NCBI GenBank assembly: GCA_002503285.1
Contig: DARI01000001.1
Coordinates: 4,814-68,813 of the forward strand
Direction of reading: 5' to 3'
Source of the DNA: Euryarchaeota archaeon UBA557
Lineage (GTDB): Archaea > Thermoplasmatota > Poseidoniia > Poseidoniales > Thalassarchaeaceae
Length of the DNA: 64,000 nucleotides
This document shows positions 62,954 to 64,000 of this stretch, in pieces. The position numbers and the translations under genes are program-made. Numbering within the stretch: the first letter of the stretch is position 1; each line of letters opens with the position of its first letter. The notes below the pieces were generated by a model. That model was not told the DNA's origin and made no database searches. It worked only from the letters and a program-made list of their open reading frames with translations.

Positions 62954-63622
62954 ATGCATGAAATCATATATTTCAATTCCCCTGGTTTGGCTGAATCTTC
63001 ACGCTTATGTTTAGAATTATCTGGGATATCTTGGAAAGATACAACGGTAGATAATGAAGAATATATCAAATTAAAAAACGATAACGTACTTCCATACGAC
63101 CTACTTCCAATAATAAAAACATCTCAGGGCATAATAGCAGAGTCTGCTGCATTGCTTAGATACACCGGTGCACTGGCTGGATTAGAGCCTGAAGACCTTT
63201 TTATGAGGGCTAAAGTAGATGAAATACTAGATGTTATGAGAGGTTGGTGGGAATCGTTTACTCCTACTTTCTACATTGAAGATATGGATGAAAAGATCAA
63301 TGCTCGAAAAAATCTATTTGAAGAAGGTGAAAAATTAGATGTAGGTATGAAAATTTTATCATCCTTGTATGAAGATTCTGATTCTGGTTGGTTAGCGAAC
63401 ACTGAATTTATGAGCATAGCCGATATCAAGTTGTTTACTGATGTTTTCATGTTATTTTCAGGACAATTTGATGGGCTTGATAAATCTATAATCTTAAAAT
63501 ATCCAATTTTATTAAAATTTCATAATAAAATGTCAAATGTTCCAGAAATAAAATTATATTATTCTGATAAGATAAGATCAAATGAACATTGGGTATATTC
63601 TCCGAACTCGTTCGATAATTAA
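62954..63622 (+). CDS. Glutathione S-transferase-like protein
   Basis: 222 residues with the two-domain GST layout. The N-terminal thioredoxin-like part reads 'IIYFNSPGLAESSRLCLELS' with the conserved cis-Pro region 'YDLLPIIKTSQGIIAESAAL'. 'LLRYTGALAGLEPED' fits the end of the first domain as in sigma-class enzymes. The all-helical C-terminal part has 'MSIADIKLFTDVFML', the hydrophobic-core/N-capping motif. The form resembles eukaryotic GSTs of the sigma type. GST is uncommon in archaea, and no glutathione genes are seen here. ATG at 62954 after a 58-bp spacer. Confidence 0.78.
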   Translation: MHEIIYFNSPGLAESSRLCLELSGISWKDTTVDNEEYIKLKNDNVLPYDLLPIIKTSQGIIAESAALLRYTGALAGLEPEDLFMRAKVDEILDVMRGWWESFTPTFYIEDMDEKINARKNLFEEGEKLDVGMKILSSLYEDSDSGWLANTEFMSIADIKLFTDVFMLFSGQFDGLDKSIILKYPILLKFHNKMSNVPEIKLYYSDKIRSNEHWVYSPNSFDN

Positions 63623-63656
63623 ACATATTTTTTAATTTTTTTTAATATTATTCTGT

Positions 63657-63832
63657 TTAATCATAGAAATAGAAGGAACCAATAGAAAAATATGTTGTGC
63701 CTTTGTCTGCAATAAAATATGTTATTATTATTGCGAATCCATATATTGCACGAATTATTGCAAAAGATATGGATGATTTTATTAAGGTTTTTTCAATAAA
63801 TTTTTTTAAAGTTTTTTAAACCTTATTTCCAT
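63657..63832 (-). pseudogene. Frameshifted small membrane-protein gene
   Basis: A minus-strand coding trace. ATG 63832 opens 'MEIRFKKL' and then hits a stop at an A7 tract. A one-base shift continues 'KKFIEKTLIKSSISFAIIRA' and 'IYGFAIIITYFIADKGTTYF', ending at TAA 63657. The region reads as a basic start plus a hydrophobic helix. The total length is not a multiple of three, in keeping with a frameshift. The rest of the 63623-63930 spacer is AT-rich with no clear feature. Confidence 0.3.
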
Positions 63833-63930
63833 ATTATTGATCCTTGTTTTTAAAATATTTGTAGTTATATCTTGAAAATTATAGAGTGGTGACCATAGGA
63901 ATTATATTTGAATAAATTTCTCAGAAGTAT

Positions 63931-64000
63931 ATGGAGATATCAATGATCGGTGCATATTTTGGTATGAGTATGGTCTTGATTGCATTTTCTTGTGAAAGTA
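63931..64000 (+). CDS. Start of a possible signal-peptide protein, cut by window edge
   Basis: ATG 63931 (or 63943, same frame) opens 'MEISMIGAYFGMSMVLIAFS' followed by Cys-Glu-Ser and runs off the right edge. A hydrophobic stretch ending in Ala-Phe-Ser-Cys looks like a lipoprotein-type signal, but only about 23 codons are visible. It could also be chance. AT-rich sequence precedes it. Confidence 0.3.
   Translation, partial: MEISMIGAYFGMSMVLIAFSCES

Noticed and set aside
1..64000. tRNA, rRNA or CRISPR
   Set aside because: I looked in the spacers for cloverleaf arms, conserved rRNA words and regularly spaced repeats and saw none. Short or divergent RNAs could be missed by eye.

Overview
The window reads as a chromosome segment of a low-GC archaeon, most likely a marine planktonic euryarchaeote of the Thermoplasmatota (Marine Group II/III type). 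This placement is inferred from gene content and is not proven. Archaeal markers include SRP54, the proteasome alpha subunit, the exosome cluster, archaeal RfcL and PriS, archaeal GlyRS and ProRS, EF-2 with its diphthamide site, TiaS, KptA, TrmY, Pcc1, prefoldin beta, split transketolase, isopentenyl phosphate kinase and an archaeosortase. I found no tRNA, rRNA, CRISPR array, insertion sequence or replication origin.

Layout. 1-7.4 kb: membrane proteins, TrmY/SRP54 and the TrkA/TrkH potassium uptake pair. 7.4-16.1 kb: RfcL, GlyRS and a very long Lhr-type helicase. 16.1-20.7 kb: archaeosortase opposite two heptose-phosphate genes (gmhA, gmhB-like), TiaS, a RadB-like ATPase and small membrane proteins. 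20.7-22.9 kb: PurB and Dph6. 22.9-28.4 kb: the classic archaeal superoperon psmA-sbds-rrp4-rrp41-rrp42-rpl37ae-pcc1-pfdB. 28.4-31 kb: Nudix, TPR and UbiD-family proteins. 31.1-34.5 kb: rps12-rps7-EF-2. 34.5-42.2 kb: isoprenoid genes (an IPP isomerase/prenyl synthase fusion and IPK), KptA, thiolase, a CoaBC-like protein and ProRS. 42.2-44.6 kb: split transketolase. 44.7-48.1 kb: futalosine menaquinone genes mqnE-mqnA facing mqnD, with a half-length deoxyhypusine-hydroxylase-like HEAT protein between them. 48.2-52.4 kb: PriS, an EF-hand protein and membrane/secreted proteins.

From about 52.4 kb the character changes. Spacers become long and very AT-rich, gene order looks ad hoc, and several spacers hold small ORFs or frameshifted gene relics. 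Genes here include an aquaporin-like channel lacking the usual NPAR arginine, an APH-fold kinase, an alpha/beta hydrolase, a CoA-binding protein, a large SF2 helicase, a DUF1295 membrane protein, a redoxin and a GST-like protein. This looks like a flexible island.

Themes. Translation and RNA modification dominate the core (TrmY, TiaS, KptA, Pcc1, Dph6 with EF-2, the exosome). The most striking item is the 159-residue DOHH-like protein at 46726-47205. It carries two His-Glu motifs with the 33-residue spacing of eukaryotic deoxyhypusine hydroxylase and resembles that enzyme's C-terminal half. The second theme is lipid and quinone synthesis: thiolase, IPK, the Idi-prenyl synthase fusion, a UbiD-family decarboxylase and mqnE/A/D.
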